DNA of 64,000 nt from Buchnera aphidicola (Taiwanaphis decaspermi) (GCF_039405155.1 NZ_CP135049.1:389896-453895); one strand, 5' to 3'; positions 28,536 through 39,610 are shown, counted from the first letter of the stretch. Notes: generated by a model from the sequence alone, not told the origin. Numbers and translations are program-made.

Positions 28536-29000
28536 CTATTTATATCCTGTGTGACCAAATCCTTTATTATTTCTTTTTTTTTTAATAATATTTTTACTAA
28601 AATTTAAATTAGATCTAATAATATTTAAAAATACTATTTGTGCTAATCTATCTCCTGGATTTATAAAGAAATCTTTTTCTCCTCTGTTCCAAATAGATAA
28701 CATAATTTCTCCTGTATAATCTGAATCTATCAGTCCCACTAAATTTCCTAAAACTATGCCATGATAATGTGCCAGTCCTGATCTTGGGATAATCATTCCT
28801 GCAATATTTGAGGTATACATTTTAATTGATATTCCTGTAGGAAGTAATATGTTTTTGTTAGGTTTTAATTCTATTTTTTTATAATTACATACTCTTATAT
28901 CTATTCCTGCTGATCCCTTGGTTGTATATTCTGGTTTTGGAAATTGTTTTCCTAACCTTTTGTCTAAAATAATAATTTTTATTTTTTTATCTAAAAACAT
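28536..29000 (-). CDS. dut: dUTPase
   Basis: Dut hydrolyses dUTP to dUMP, keeping uracil out of DNA. The 154-residue trimeric enzyme has the five conserved motifs: AGIDIRVC, PRSGLAHYHG, GLIDSDYTGEIMLSIWN, RLAQIVF and the C-terminal NNKGFGHTGYK that closes the active site. E. coli Dut is 151-152 residues. It converges with pyrE. coaBC, which precedes dut in E. coli, is not here. Confidence 0.97.
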   Translation of the reverse strand: MFLDKKIKIIILDKRLGKQFPKPEYTTKGSAGIDIRVCNYKKIELKPNKNILLPTGISIKMYTSNIAGMIIPRSGLAHYHGIVLGNLVGLIDSDYTGEIMLSIWNRGEKDFFINPGDRLAQIVFLNIIRSNLNFSKNIIKKKRNNKGFGHTGYK

Positions 29001-29155
29001 AATTTTTTCAGTACCTCTTTATGAAATTATATAAATGTAATTTTCAAAATTAATTAATATTTATATTTTTTGTTTTAAATTTAAAATAATAAAAAAATTT
29101 ATATTGTTTATAAAAAATGTATATTAATACTAATTTATTGAATTATATATATTGT

Positions 29156-29605
29156 TTATTCTTTTATTGCATTAATTATAAACTTTGTTGAAATTTCATT
29201 ATGAGGTTTAAATAAAACAATATGTTTTCCTATGTTACGTAATGGTCCATTAGGAAGATTTATTTCTTTTTTAGATGCTTTTATTCCTAAAGAATTTAAT
29301 TTTTTTATAATTTCTCTTACTCCTATTGATCCAAAGAATTTACCATCTTTACTTGATTTAGAGGAGATAACTAGCATACCTATTTTTTTAATTTTTTTAA
29401 TTTTATTTTTAGCTATTATTATTTTTTCAGATATTTTTTGTTTTTGTTTTTTTTCTTCATTTTTTAATTTTTCTAAATTTTTAGTTGTTGCCAATATTGC
29501 TTTTTGTTTAGGTAATAGGTAATTTCTTGCGTATCCTGCTTTTACATTTACTTTTTCGTTTTTGTTACCTAATTTTTCAATTTTTTCAAGTAATATTATT
29601 TTCAT
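29156..29605 (-). CDS. rplI: Large ribosomal subunit protein L9
   Basis: L9 binds 23S rRNA at the base of the L1 stalk. The product is 149 residues, exactly the E. coli length, starting MKIILLEKIEKLGNKNEKVN, followed by VKAGYARNYLLPKQKA, which is the N-terminal domain signature. The long connecting helix is lysine-rich (about residues 41-75). The C-terminal domain with FGSIGVREI is present. It is the third gene of rpsF-rpsR-rplI. Confidence 0.97.
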   Translation of the reverse strand: MKIILLEKIEKLGNKNEKVNVKAGYARNYLLPKQKAILATTKNLEKLKNEEKKQKQKISEKIIIAKNKIKKIKKIGMLVISSKSSKDGKFFGSIGVREIIKKLNSLGIKASKKEINLPNGPLRNIGKHIVLFKPHNEISTKFIINAIKE

Positions 29606-29631
29606 ATGTTTTATTTTTTACTAATATTATT

Positions 29632-29859
29632 TTATTTATGTTGATCAGTATAAGGTATTAAAGCTAAATATCTAGCTCTTTTAATTGAAGTAGCTAATTG
29701 ACGTTGGTATTTAGAACTAGTACCAGTTATTCTGCTAGGAACTATTTTGCCACCTTCAGTAATATAATTTTTTAATAGAGATATATCTTTGTAATCTATT
29801 TCTTTTATACCTTCTGATATAAAACGACAAAATTTTCTTCTTCTAAAAAAACGATTCAT
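29632..29859 (-). CDS. rpsR: Small ribosomal subunit protein S18
   Basis: S18 binds with S6 on the 30S platform. The 75-residue product starts [17 protein letters not shown] and contains [20 protein letters not shown] (residues 38-57) and [17 protein letters not shown], matching the E. coli protein at full length. It lies 67 bases after rpsF; priB, which sits between them in E. coli, is gone. rplI follows 26 bases on. Confidence 0.98.
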   Translation of the reverse strand: MNRFFRRRKFCRFISEGIKEIDYKDISLLKNYITEGGKIVPSRITGTSSKYQRQLATSIKRARYLALIPYTDQHK

Positions 29860-29926
29860 TTTATTGACCTCATTATTATTTTTTTTTAAATAAACAATTG
29901 CTATTTATTAATTTTTAAATAATGTT

Positions 29927-30262
29927 TCAAACATTTTTTTCATGTTTTGAACAAACCATTATTGAAGATGTATTAATTGCTTTTTTAGTTTTCATAATCA
30001 TTGATCTAATAATTGATCTGTTAAATCTAAACTCTATTTCTAATTTTTTTATAAATTTTGTAGATGTTTCAATATTCATAAGAATATAATGAGCTTTATG
30101 TAATTTGTTAATTGAATAAGCCATTTGCCTTCTTCCCCAATCTTCAAATCTATGTATAATTCCTTTATTATTATAAATTAATTCATTATATTTTAAAATT
30201 GTTTTTTGTATTTTTTCGTTAGTATCAGGATTAAACATTAATATAATTTCGTAATGATTCAT
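29927..30262 (-). CDS. rpsF: Small ribosomal subunit protein S6
   Basis: S6 pairs with S18 in the 30S platform. The 111-residue product starts MNHYEIILMFNPD and has HRFEDWGRRQMAYSINKLHK (residues 41-60) and AHYILMNIE. E. coli S6 has 131-135 residues because of an acidic, glutamate-tagged tail, which is absent here, so RimK-type modification has no substrate. It is the first gene of rpsF-rpsR-rplI; its promoter should lie in 30263-30410, where I see only AT-rich DNA. Confidence 0.97.
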   Translation of the reverse strand: MNHYEIILMFNPDTNEKIQKTILKYNELIYNNKGIIHRFEDWGRRQMAYSINKLHKAHYILMNIETSTKFIKKLEIEFRFNRSIIRSMIMKTKKAINTSSIMVCSKHEKNV

Positions 30263-30410
30263 ATATCAAGAACCTTATAATATTTGTTTTTTAATTAAAA
30301 TTTTATAATTAATTACTATTTATTAAAATATTTGTTATGTTAAAATACATAATTTAAGATATTATACATTATATATTTTTATAATGATATATAGTATATA
30401 TATATTTTGT

Positions 30411-32360
30411 TCACTTGATAAGTAAATCTATATTATTATTATCTATGTTTACTTTTGAAATTTTTACTTTAACTTTATCACCTATACTATATTTTTTTTT
30501 TAAAATTTTTCCTATTAACTGTAATTTTATTTCATCAAAATAATAATAATCTTTTTTTAAATTTTTAATATGTACCAAACCATCAATAAAAAATTTTTCT
30601 ATTTGCACAAAAAAACCAAAAGAAGTTACATTAGAAATGTATCCATAAATTTGTTTACCTATATATTTTTTTAATAATGTGCATTTTAAAAAGTCTTCTA
30701 TATACCTGGTAATTTTATCTGCTCTTTTTTCAGTCATAGAACAATGATTAGCTAATAAATCAATTTTAAAAGATGAATAATTTATCTTATTATGTTTATT
30801 TTTGTATATTATGTTTTTTATAACTCTATGTACTAATATATCAGTATAACGTCTAATAGGTGAGGTAAAATGTGTATAAGATGGTAATGATAAACCAAAA
30901 TGTTTTGTATTTTTTCTAGAATATTTTGCTTGTTTCATAGACCTTAAAATAACGTTTTGTATAATATTTTTATCAGGTCTATAAAATATTATTTTTAATA
31001 ATTTTGCATAATGTTTGGGTTTAGGTTGTATACCTCCTGTTAATTGCAACCCCCATTTTTTTAATATTTTTTTTAAAAGATAAGTTTTTTTTTGACTAGG
31101 ATATTCATGATGTCTAAATAATGTTTTTTTTTTATTTTTTAATATGAAAGAAGCTGTTAGTGAATTTGCTAAAACCATAATTACTTCAATTAATTTATGT
31201 GCTTCATTTCTTTCAAACAATTTAATATTTTTTACGTTACATTTAGATTTGAAAATAAAATCAGATTCCATAGTTTCAAAAGGAATATAACCTCTATTTT
31301 TTTGACATTTGTTCAAAACTTTATAAATATTAAATAATTCATCAATATCATTCGCTATTTTTTTGTATTTGTTACGATATTTAAAATTGCCATCCCATAT
31401 TTTTATTATTTCATTATATTTTAATCGAAATCTAGATTTTATAATAGCTTCATAATATTTATATTTAATTACTTCTCCTGTATTTGATATTTTAATTTTA
31501 CATACAAGACACAAACGATCTACATTAGGAATCAAAGAACATATGTTATTAGATAATTTTTTTGGTAACATGGGTATAACTTTGTTTGGAAAATATATAG
31601 AGTTTCCTCTTTTTTTAGCTTCTATATCTAAAGGTGTGTTAGGTTTTATGTAATAACTAACATCTGCTATAGCAACATATAAATTCCATCCAATGTTACT
31701 TATTTTTTTACAATATATAGCATCATCAAAATCTTTAGCGTTTTCTTCGTCTATTGTAATTAAAGGTAATTTTCTTAGATCTTTTCTATAATTTGTTGTT
31801 TTTTTTAATATTTTTGTTTTTATTTTTTTAAGTTGTTTTTTTATATTTTTTGACCATATGTGCGGTATATTATTATCATTTACTAAAATTTTTATCGCTA
31901 ACATCATGTTCATTTTTTTAGATAAAAATTTAACAATAATACCTTCTGCTTTTTTTTTATAAGATGGTCTTTTAGTTATTTTAACACTTACAAAATTATT
32001 ATTTTTAATATTTAAATCATTATTTTTAATAAAAATAAAAAAATCAAATTTTTTATTATGAGGTATAACATAATATTTTTTTTTTTTTAAAAAAAATTTT
32101 CCTATTATTAATTTATTAAACTTTTTAATAATTTTTATTATTTTAACATCACAATTCCCGTTTTTATATTTTTTAACTATTTTGCATAGTACTTTATCAC
32201 CATGTATAAAATTATTTATTTTATTACATGATATAATAAATTTTATTTTATTATTTTTGTTTTTTAAAGCTATATAACCTTTTTTATTTACTGATATATA
32301 ACCTGTAATAAAACCTATTTTTTTTTTTGATAGTTTATTTATTTTTATTTTTTGTTTCAT
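30411..32360 (-). CDS. rnr: Ribonuclease R, shortened at both ends
   Basis: RNase R is a 3'-5' exoribonuclease that degrades structured RNA. The 649-residue product has the cold-shock domains, the RNB catalytic core with TIDEENAKDFDDAIY (catalytic aspartates) near residues 204-218, FTSPIRRYTDILVHR, and a C-terminal S1 domain. E. coli RNase R is 813 residues; the N-terminal helix-turn-helix segment (about 80 residues) and the lysine-rich C-terminal tail are missing. This is RNase R and not RNase II by its GFGFFV- and HCSM-type motifs. It is preceded by purA as in E. coli (nsrR lost). Confidence 0.95.
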   Translation of the reverse strand: MKQKIKINKLSKKKIGFITGYISVNKKGYIALKNKNNKIKFIISCNKINNFIHGDKVLCKIVKKYKNGNCDVKIIKIIKKFNKLIIGKFFLKKKKYYVIPHNKKFDFFIFIKNNDLNIKNNNFVSVKITKRPSYKKKAEGIIVKFLSKKMNMMLAIKILVNDNNIPHIWSKNIKKQLKKIKTKILKKTTNYRKDLRKLPLITIDEENAKDFDDAIYCKKISNIGWNLYVAIADVSYYIKPNTPLDIEAKKRGNSIYFPNKVIPMLPKKLSNNICSLIPNVDRLCLVCKIKISNTGEVIKYKYYEAIIKSRFRLKYNEIIKIWDGNFKYRNKYKKIANDIDELFNIYKVLNKCQKNRGYIPFETMESDFIFKSKCNVKNIKLFERNEAHKLIEVIMVLANSLTASFILKNKKKTLFRHHEYPSQKKTYLLKKILKKWGLQLTGGIQPKPKHYAKLLKIIFYRPDKNIIQNVILRSMKQAKYSRKNTKHFGLSLPSYTHFTSPIRRYTDILVHRVIKNIIYKNKHNKINYSSFKIDLLANHCSMTEKRADKITRYIEDFLKCTLLKKYIGKQIYGYISNVTSFGFFVQIEKFFIDGLVHIKNLKKDYYYFDEIKLQLIGKILKKKYSIGDKVKVKISKVNIDNNNIDLLIK

Positions 32361-32453
32361 AATATTATAATTATATAAATTTTATTAATTTTTATAAATT
32401 AAATACATATTTAATAAAATTAATTGAGTTTTTTTTATAAAAATTACTATATT

Positions 32454-33764
<1,311 letters not shown>

Positions 33765-33953
33765 TCATATTAAAACTTAATTAAATTATATCACGTAAAA
33801 AAATTAAAAATTAAGAATGATTTATTTTTATTTTTTTTATTAATTTTATTAATTTCATATAAAATTAACTTAAATAAATAATTTTATATCTATTGTTTTT
33901 TATTTTTTAATTTAAAAAGATATGTTTATTTTTTTATTATTTAATAATTTATA

Positions 33954-34907
33954 TTAAATGTAAATATTTTTATATATATTTACACAATTTAATAATAATT
34001 CAATATTTTTAATAATACTTTCTTTTTTCAAATAATAAATGTTTTTCCATTTTTTTAACCATGTAAGTTGTTTTTTAGCTAAATTTTTTGTTAAATTAAC
34101 AGATTTTTCTATCATAGTATTATATGATATTTTACCATCTATATATTGCCACATTTGACGGTATCCAATGCAATTCATAGATTGCATATTATATTTTACA
34201 TTATTACAATTAATAATCTTTTCTACTTCTTCTTGAAATCCCATAGATAACATTTTTTTAAATCTTTTCTCTATATTTCTATGTAACAAAAATTTACTAT
34301 TAGGTACGATAGCAAATTTTAGGAAATTATAAGGTATTTTTTTAATTTTATTTTTTTTTTTAAATATCTCACTCATTTTTTTTTTAGTTATATAAAATAC
34401 TTCTAAAGATCTTATAATTCTAAAAATATCATTTTTATTTATTCTTTTTGCAGATATAGGATCAATTATTTTTAAATGATTATGTAGGTTCTTAAAACCT
34501 AATTTTTTACTATATGAATGAATATTTTTTCGAAAAATGATATTTTTTTTTGGTAATATATTTGATATACCTTCCATTAAAACTTTGTAATATAACATTG
34601 AACCACCGACTAATAGTGGTATTCTATTATTATTTATAGATAAATTAATTTCTTCTAATGCATCATGAAAAAAGTTAATTACTGAATAGCTTTCATAAGG
34701 TTCTTTTATATTTATTAATTTATGAGGTATTTCAGATAATTCTTTATATGAAGGTTTGTCTGTACCTATATTTAAATATTTATAAATAGATGCTGAATCA
34801 ACACTAATTATATCTACAGGTAAATAATTAGTTAATTTAATAGCCAACTTAGTTTTTTTAGAAGCTGTAGTTCCCATTAAACATATAACAAAAGGTTTTT
34901 TGTTCAT
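33954..34907 (-). CDS. miaA: tRNA dimethylallyltransferase with altered P-loop
   Basis: MiaA adds dimethylallyl to A37 of tRNAs reading U-starting codons. The 317-residue product (E. coli 316) keeps IISVDSASIYKYLNIGTDKP (residues 33-52), PLLVGGSMLYYKVL and the late GYRQMWQYI, so identity is clear. The P-loop reads GTTASKKT at residues 12-19, where the family has G-x-T-x-S-G-K-T: the glycine before the catalytic lysine is lysine (codons AAA AAA). It lies 9 bases after mutL, as in E. coli. Activity is uncertain. Confidence 0.95.
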   Translation of the reverse strand: MNKKPFVICLMGTTASKKTKLAIKLTNYLPVDIISVDSASIYKYLNIGTDKPSYKELSEIPHKLINIKEPYESYSVINFFHDALEEINLSINNNRIPLLVGGSMLYYKVLMEGISNILPKKNIIFRKNIHSYSKKLGFKNLHNHLKIIDPISAKRINKNDIFRIIRSLEVFYITKKKMSEIFKKKNKIKKIPYNFLKFAIVPNSKFLLHRNIEKRFKKMLSMGFQEEVEKIINCNNVKYNMQSMNCIGYRQMWQYIDGKISYNTMIEKSVNLTKNLAKKQLTWLKKWKNIYYLKKESIIKNIELLLNCVNIYKNIYI

Positions 34908-34916
34908 ATAAGTTAC

Positions 34917-36641
34917 TCATGTTTTTAACATATCAATAAGATTTTTCATATTTATATATCTAAAAAAATATTTAGGCGGAAATTTCAACAAAAAAGGAAA
35001 TTTTTTTTCTAATACAATTAATGTTTCTAATGCATGTAAGTTATACCATTTGTTAATGTTCAATTTTGTAATTTTTGATAATTCATATAATGTTTCTTTA
35101 AAATTTTTATTATTTTTTTTAAGATAAATTAAAATTTCTTTTATTACGTATTCTATGTTTTTTGTTTTCAAAAGAAAGGGTAATGTTTTTATTAATAATA
35201 TTTTTTTTTTAATAAAAAAAGTAATTCCTAATCTAAATAATAAAATAATATTATTTTTCAATGTTTTTTTTTCTAAATCATTTATTTTTATTTTATAAGG
35301 TAATATTAGTAAAACTTTATGAAAAAATTTTTTTTTAGGAAAATCAAACATAACTTGACGTAAGAAGTATTTTGCAATTTTAATAGATATTATTGCTAAT
35401 TTTCCATATTTTTGAACAATAACATAATTAAAACAATTGCTATACAATATTTTACCATAATAATTTTTCTTACAAGAATATTTTTTTTTTTTTATAAAAT
35501 TAATGTTAAATATTTCTTTATTTATATTTATAAAATATGAATAATTTTCACTTTTTAATTTTAATTTTTTATTATGTTTTTTTTTACATAGGTGTTTATT
35601 TTCTAAAATTATGTTTGTTTTGTAAAAAATATTTTTTTTTAAAAGTTTGGTTAATTTATTTTTTAATGTTTTATATATGAAATTATATACAATGTTTTCA
35701 AATAAAAAATTAATTTTAGATTTGTCAGGATGTATATTAATACAAATGTCCTCATATGGTACATTTAAATATAATATATAATTTAATTTATAATTATTTT
35801 TAATTTTTTTTTGTAAATTAGTATTAATAATTTTTTTTATAAAACTAGAATTAACAAATCTATTGTTAACATAAAAATATTTTATATTTTTTACATATTT
35901 TTTTTTATTCTTAAATAAAACTATCCAACCTTGTAAACTAATGTTTTTTATACAATTAAATATTTTAATAAAAAAATTGTCTCTTTTATATTTTAATATT
36001 TTTTTAATATATTTATCAGTTTTTATATAATTATTAAAGAAAAAATATTTTTTTAAATTTTCATTATTATAATTTATAAAAAATTTAACATTTAAACATG
36101 ATAATGATAAACGACGTATTGTTTCTTGTATATCTTTAAGTTCTATGTAATAATTTTTTATAAAATTTCTTTTTATAGGTATATTATGAAATAAATTATT
36201 AACATAAACAGTAGTTCCTTTAGGATGTGGGCAAGGTTCTATTTTTAAAACGTTATTTTCAGTAAAAAATATTTTATATCCTTTGTTGTTGTTTTTCGTA
36301 CAAGATACAATAGATAAATTAGAAACAGATTTAATACTTGATAAAGCTTCTCCTCTAAAACCAAAAGTTTTAATAGACAACAAATCTTTTAAACAAAATA
36401 TTTTATTTGTGGCATGACTTGTCGCTATTATTTGTAAATTTTTATAATTTATACCTTCTCCATTATCATTCACAATTATTGATTCTAAACCACCGTATGA
36501 TAAAAATATGGATATTTTAGTAGATTTTGCATCCAAACTGTTTTCTATCAATTCTTTTACTACAGATGAAGGTCTATGGATAACTTCTCCTGCTGCAATT
36601 TGTTTAATAATTATTTCTGGAAGAATTTTTATATTATTCAT
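34917..36641 (-). CDS. mutL: DNA mismatch repair protein MutL
   Basis: MutL couples MutS recognition to MutH and UvrD in mismatch repair. The 574-residue product (E. coli 615) has the GHKL ATPase motifs KELIENSLDAKSTKI, VNDNGEGIN and TFGFRGEALSSI, and a conserved transducer region. The middle linker (about residues 340-400) is lysine- and asparagine-rich and shorter. The C-terminal ends in the dimerisation domain. A coding-strand A13 tract lies at 35481-35493. It precedes miaA by 9 bases; mutS and mutH cannot be judged here. Confidence 0.96.
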   Translation of the reverse strand: MNNIKILPEIIIKQIAAGEVIHRPSSVVKELIENSLDAKSTKISIFLSYGGLESIIVNDNGEGINYKNLQIIATSHATNKIFCLKDLLSIKTFGFRGEALSSIKSVSNLSIVSCTKNNNKGYKIFFTENNVLKIEPCPHPKGTTVYVNNLFHNIPIKRNFIKNYYIELKDIQETIRRLSLSCLNVKFFINYNNENLKKYFFFNNYIKTDKYIKKILKYKRDNFFIKIFNCIKNISLQGWIVLFKNKKKYVKNIKYFYVNNRFVNSSFIKKIINTNLQKKIKNNYKLNYILYLNVPYEDICINIHPDKSKINFLFENIVYNFIYKTLKNKLTKLLKKNIFYKTNIILENKHLCKKKHNKKLKLKSENYSYFININKEIFNINFIKKKKYSCKKNYYGKILYSNCFNYVIVQKYGKLAIISIKIAKYFLRQVMFDFPKKKFFHKVLLILPYKIKINDLEKKTLKNNIILLFRLGITFFIKKKILLIKTLPFLLKTKNIEYVIKEILIYLKKNNKNFKETLYELSKITKLNINKWYNLHALETLIVLEKKFPFLLKFPPKYFFRYINMKNLIDMLKT

Positions 36642-36698
36642 ACATGATTAATTAAATATTAGTATATATTTCAAATAGTTATTAATAAATATATAAAT

Positions 36699-38321
36699 TT
36701 AATTATTTTTTAATTTTTTTTTTGTTATTAATTTAAATAATCCTAAAGTAGAACTATCATGTTTATTATTAATTTTTCTTTTTTTTATTTCTGAAAAAAT
36801 AGATTCAGCTATATTTTTTCCTAATTCCACTCCCCATTGATCAAAACTACATATATTCCAAATAACACCTTGAGTAAATATTTTATGTTCATACATTGAC
36901 AATAAAATTCCTAAATTATAAGGATTTAAATGATCTATGAGTATAGAATTGCTAGGTTTATTTCCTTCAAAAGTTGCAAATTTTTTCTTTTTTATTTTGT
37001 TTTTGATTTCAAAAACATGATTATCCCCAAAAGCTAATGCTTTTGTTTGAGATAAAAAATTAGATAATAATTTTAAATGATGCATATTAAACTTATGTTT
37101 TTCATTTATACAAATTATAAAATCACATGGAATCAATTTTGTACCTTGATGTAACAATTGAAAAAATGCATGTTGTGCATTAGTACCAATACCGCCCCAT
37201 ATAATTTGCCCAGTTTGCCATTTTGTTTTTTTTAAGTTTCTAGTATAATTTTTTCCATTAGATTCCATATAAGCTTGTTGTAAATAACTTATTATATGAT
37301 ATAAAGATCCTTCATAAGATAATATTGCTTCTGTTTCACAATTGAAAAAATTATTATACCATATACTAATAAGTGCAAGAATAACCGGTATATTTTTTTT
37401 TAAAGGAGTATTTTTAAAATGCATATCCATGGCATGAGCTCCACGTAATAGATTTTCAAAGTTTTTGAAACCAATTGACAAACTTATAGATAATCCTACA
37501 GCAGACCACAGCGAATATCTACCACCAACTTCCTTTGGAATTTCAAATATATTTTTTTTTAAGATACCAAAATTTTTAGCTTTTTTAATATTAGATGTTA
37601 TAGCTATAAAATGTTCATATATATATTTTTCTTTGATTTTTTCTTTTAAAAAATGTTTAATAAAAGTATTAGAATTATATATTGTTTCATCAGTGGAGAA
37701 AGTTTTTGAAGAAATTAAAAATATAGTTTTTTCAAAATTAATTTTTTTAAGTATTTTTGAAATTTTATTTCCATCAACATTAGATATATAATGAATTTTT
37801 AAATGATTTTTATAAGTATGTAATGCTTTTGTTACCATTAAAGGTCCTAAGTTTGAACCTCCTATACCAATATTAACTATATCTGTAATTTTTTTATTAG
37901 AAAAACCTTTTTTTTTACCATTTATTATTTTATCAGAAAAACTTTTAATTTTAATTAATGTTTTGTTTATCGTTGAGTTAACATTTTTTTTATTTAAAAA
38001 CATGTTTTTTTTATTTCTTAATTCTGTATGTAAAACAGATTTATTTTCTGTTATGTTTATTTTTTTACCACAAAACATTTCTTTTATAGATTTTTTTAAT
38101 GAAAATTCATTTGCCAATTTTAATAATAATTTTATTGTCTTTTTATTAATACGGTTTTTAGAAAAATCTACAAAAAATTTATTATCAAAATTTAAAGAGA
38201 AATTTGAAAATCTATCTTTATCTTTACAAAACAAATTATATATGTTTTCGCATTTTATTTTTTTAAAATGTTTTTCTAGTTTTTTCCATGTTTTGGTTTT
38301 TGTAGGGTTAATATTTTTCAT
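36699..38321 (-). CDS. pgi: Glucose-6-phosphate isomerase
   Basis: Pgi interconverts glucose 6-phosphate and fructose 6-phosphate. The 540-residue product (E. coli 549) has DIVNIGIGGSNLGPLMVTKA (about residues 149-168), SKTFSTDET for phosphate binding, VGGRYSLWSAVG, and the late ICSFDQWGVELGK with the catalytic lysine. It diverges from orn. In E. coli pgi is elsewhere, but this neighbourhood is usual in Buchnera as I recall. The opposite-strand ORFs within it are shadows. Confidence 0.97.
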   Translation of the reverse strand: MKNINPTKTKTWKKLEKHFKKIKCENIYNLFCKDKDRFSNFSLNFDNKFFVDFSKNRINKKTIKLLLKLANEFSLKKSIKEMFCGKKINITENKSVLHTELRNKKNMFLNKKNVNSTINKTLIKIKSFSDKIINGKKKGFSNKKITDIVNIGIGGSNLGPLMVTKALHTYKNHLKIHYISNVDGNKISKILKKINFEKTIFLISSKTFSTDETIYNSNTFIKHFLKEKIKEKYIYEHFIAITSNIKKAKNFGILKKNIFEIPKEVGGRYSLWSAVGLSISLSIGFKNFENLLRGAHAMDMHFKNTPLKKNIPVILALISIWYNNFFNCETEAILSYEGSLYHIISYLQQAYMESNGKNYTRNLKKTKWQTGQIIWGGIGTNAQHAFFQLLHQGTKLIPCDFIICINEKHKFNMHHLKLLSNFLSQTKALAFGDNHVFEIKNKIKKKKFATFEGNKPSNSILIDHLNPYNLGILLSMYEHKIFTQGVIWNICSFDQWGVELGKNIAESIFSEIKKRKINNKHDSSTLGLFKLITKKKLKNN

Positions 38322-38490
38322 TTATATTTTAAAGTTATTTTTTTTTATTTTAACATATTTTTTTATTTAAAAAATATTTGTATTAATTTTTTTATTAATA
38401 ATATATATAAATTATATAATAAATGTTATTCAAAACAAAATAACATCAAAATGTTAAACATATTTTTTTTTCAAAAAATATAGGAATACA

Positions 38491-39030
38491 ATGAATAAAA
38501 AAAACTTAATATGGATTGATTTGGAAATGACAGGTATTAATTTTAATATAGACAAAATTATTGAAATAGCTACTGTGATTACGGATAAAAACCTAAATAT
38601 TTTATCTAAAGGTCCAAATTTAGTTATTCACCAAAGTTATGAAACATTAAAACTTATGAACAAATGGAATCAAAAAATTCATTCTTCAACTGGTTTGATT
38701 GAAAAAATCAAGAAAAGTAAAAATAATGAAAAAATAGCTGAAATAAAAACTATAAATTTTTTGAAAAAATGGGTTCCATATAATTCATCACCTATGTGTG
38801 GTAATACTGTAAGTCAAGATAGATTTTTTTTAACAAAAAATATGCCTAATTTAGAAAAATATTTTCATTACAGATCTATTGATGTAAGTTCTTTAAAGGA
38901 ATTAGCAGTTCGTTGGAAACCTGATATATTTAAAAAATTTTTTAAAAAATATAAACATTCGGCTATGGAAGATATAATGGAATCTATATATGAATTAAAA
39001 TTTTATAGGAAACATTTTATTAAAATATAA
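38491..39030 (+). CDS. orn: Oligoribonuclease
   Basis: Orn degrades short RNA oligonucleotides, the last step of RNA turnover. The 179-residue DEDDh nuclease (E. coli 181) has IWIDLEMTGIN near the start (Asp10, Glu12), SPMCGNTVSQDRFFL and the YKHSAMEDIMESI motif with catalytic His and Asp, ending FYRKHFIKI. It diverges from pgi and is followed 48 bases later by tRNA-Gly. It is essential in E. coli; keeping it together with rnr is consistent. Confidence 0.97.
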   Translation: MNKKNLIWIDLEMTGINFNIDKIIEIATVITDKNLNILSKGPNLVIHQSYETLKLMNKWNQKIHSSTGLIEKIKKSKNNEKIAEIKTINFLKKWVPYNSSPMCGNTVSQDRFFLTKNMPNLEKYFHYRSIDVSSLKELAVRWKPDIFKKFFKKYKHSAMEDIMESIYELKFYRKHFIKI

Positions 39031-39078
39031 TTGTCAATACTTGCATATTTATTAAATATTTGTATAATGTTTATTTAC

Positions 39079-39151
39079 GCGGGAATAGCTCAGCAGGTAG
39101 AGTACAACCTTGCCAAGGTTGGGGTCGCGAGTTCGAATCTCGTTTCCCGCT
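39079..39151 (+). tRNA. tRNA-Gly, anticodon GCC
   Basis: The sequence starts GCGGGAATAGCTCAGCAGGT, the anticodon arm is CAACCTTGCCAAGGTTG giving GCC, and the T arm is CGCGAG-TTCGAAT-CTCG with the rest closing GCGGGAA with TTCCCGC. T73 is the normal glycine discriminator. It is almost identical to E. coli glyVXY. No CCA is encoded. A T-run follows at 39152. Confidence 0.97.
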
Positions 39152-39159
39152 TTTTATTT

Positions 39160-39375
39160 TTAAATTTTCAAATTTTCAAATTTTTTGTTAAATTTTTCAA
39201 CTCTCCCACCTGTGTCCATTATACGTTGATTACCAGTATAAAAAGGATGACATTTAGAACAAACATCAAGAGATATATTGTTAGTGTTAGATATAGTAGA
39301 AAATATCTGTATAATATTGCCACATGAACAATGTGCTTTTATTTTTTTGTAATTTGGATGTATATTTTTTTTCAT
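39160..39375 (-). CDS. rpmE: Large ribosomal subunit protein L31 (zinc-binding form)
   Basis: L31 bridges the 50S central protuberance to the 30S head. The 71-residue product (E. coli 70) starts [20 protein letters not shown] and has [16 protein letters not shown], giving the four zinc-binding cysteines of the C+ form, then [12 protein letters not shown]. It lies convergent with tRNA-Gly, 9 bases apart, and diverges from hslV. Confidence 0.98.
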   Translation of the reverse strand: MKKNIHPNYKKIKAHCSCGNIIQIFSTISNTNNISLDVCSKCHPFYTGNQRIMDTGGRVEKFNKKFENLKI

Positions 39376-39398
39376 TTTATTTTCTCTTAGTAAAAATC

Positions 39399-39427
39399 TT
39401 GATATTTTTTTATAATTCGTTTATAAC
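39399..39427 (+). promoter_or_regulatory. Candidate promoter upstream of hslVU
   Basis: TTGATA (39399-39404), a 17-base spacer and TATAAC (39422-39427) match five of six bases each of the sigma-70 -35 and -10 boxes with ideal spacing. The -35 is also part of CTTGATA, one base from the heat shock -35. It lies about 185 bases before the hslV start, so the leader would be long. AT-rich DNA gives chance matches, hence the low confidence. Confidence 0.35.
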
Positions 39428-39610
39428 TTATTATAGTTATTTAAAAAAATAAAAATTTTTTCTAATGTTAATTAAAAAAACACTACTCTATATAATATAT
39501 AATAAAATAATGAATTATATTATTCAATAATTATTTTTAATAAATTAAAAATGATATATAATTTTTTTTAATAAAAATTTAAATGTTAAAATAAAATAAG
39601 GTTTTTTTAA

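Noticed and set aside
37963-38370. A 135-codon hydrophobic plus-strand ORF opposite pgi
   Set aside because: Phe-rich translation comes from reading lysine codons (AAA) backwards as TTT; this mimics membrane proteins in AT-rich genomes.
38423-38446. ATGTTATT/AATAACAT inverted repeat between pgi and orn
   Set aside because: It has only one G/C pair per arm and no T tract, so it is not separable from background, though it lies in the divergent promoter region.
39031-39327. A 98-codon plus-strand ORF after orn
   Set aside because: It runs through the tRNA-Gly gene and over rpmE on the opposite strand, with no family resemblance; it is a by-product of two real genes.
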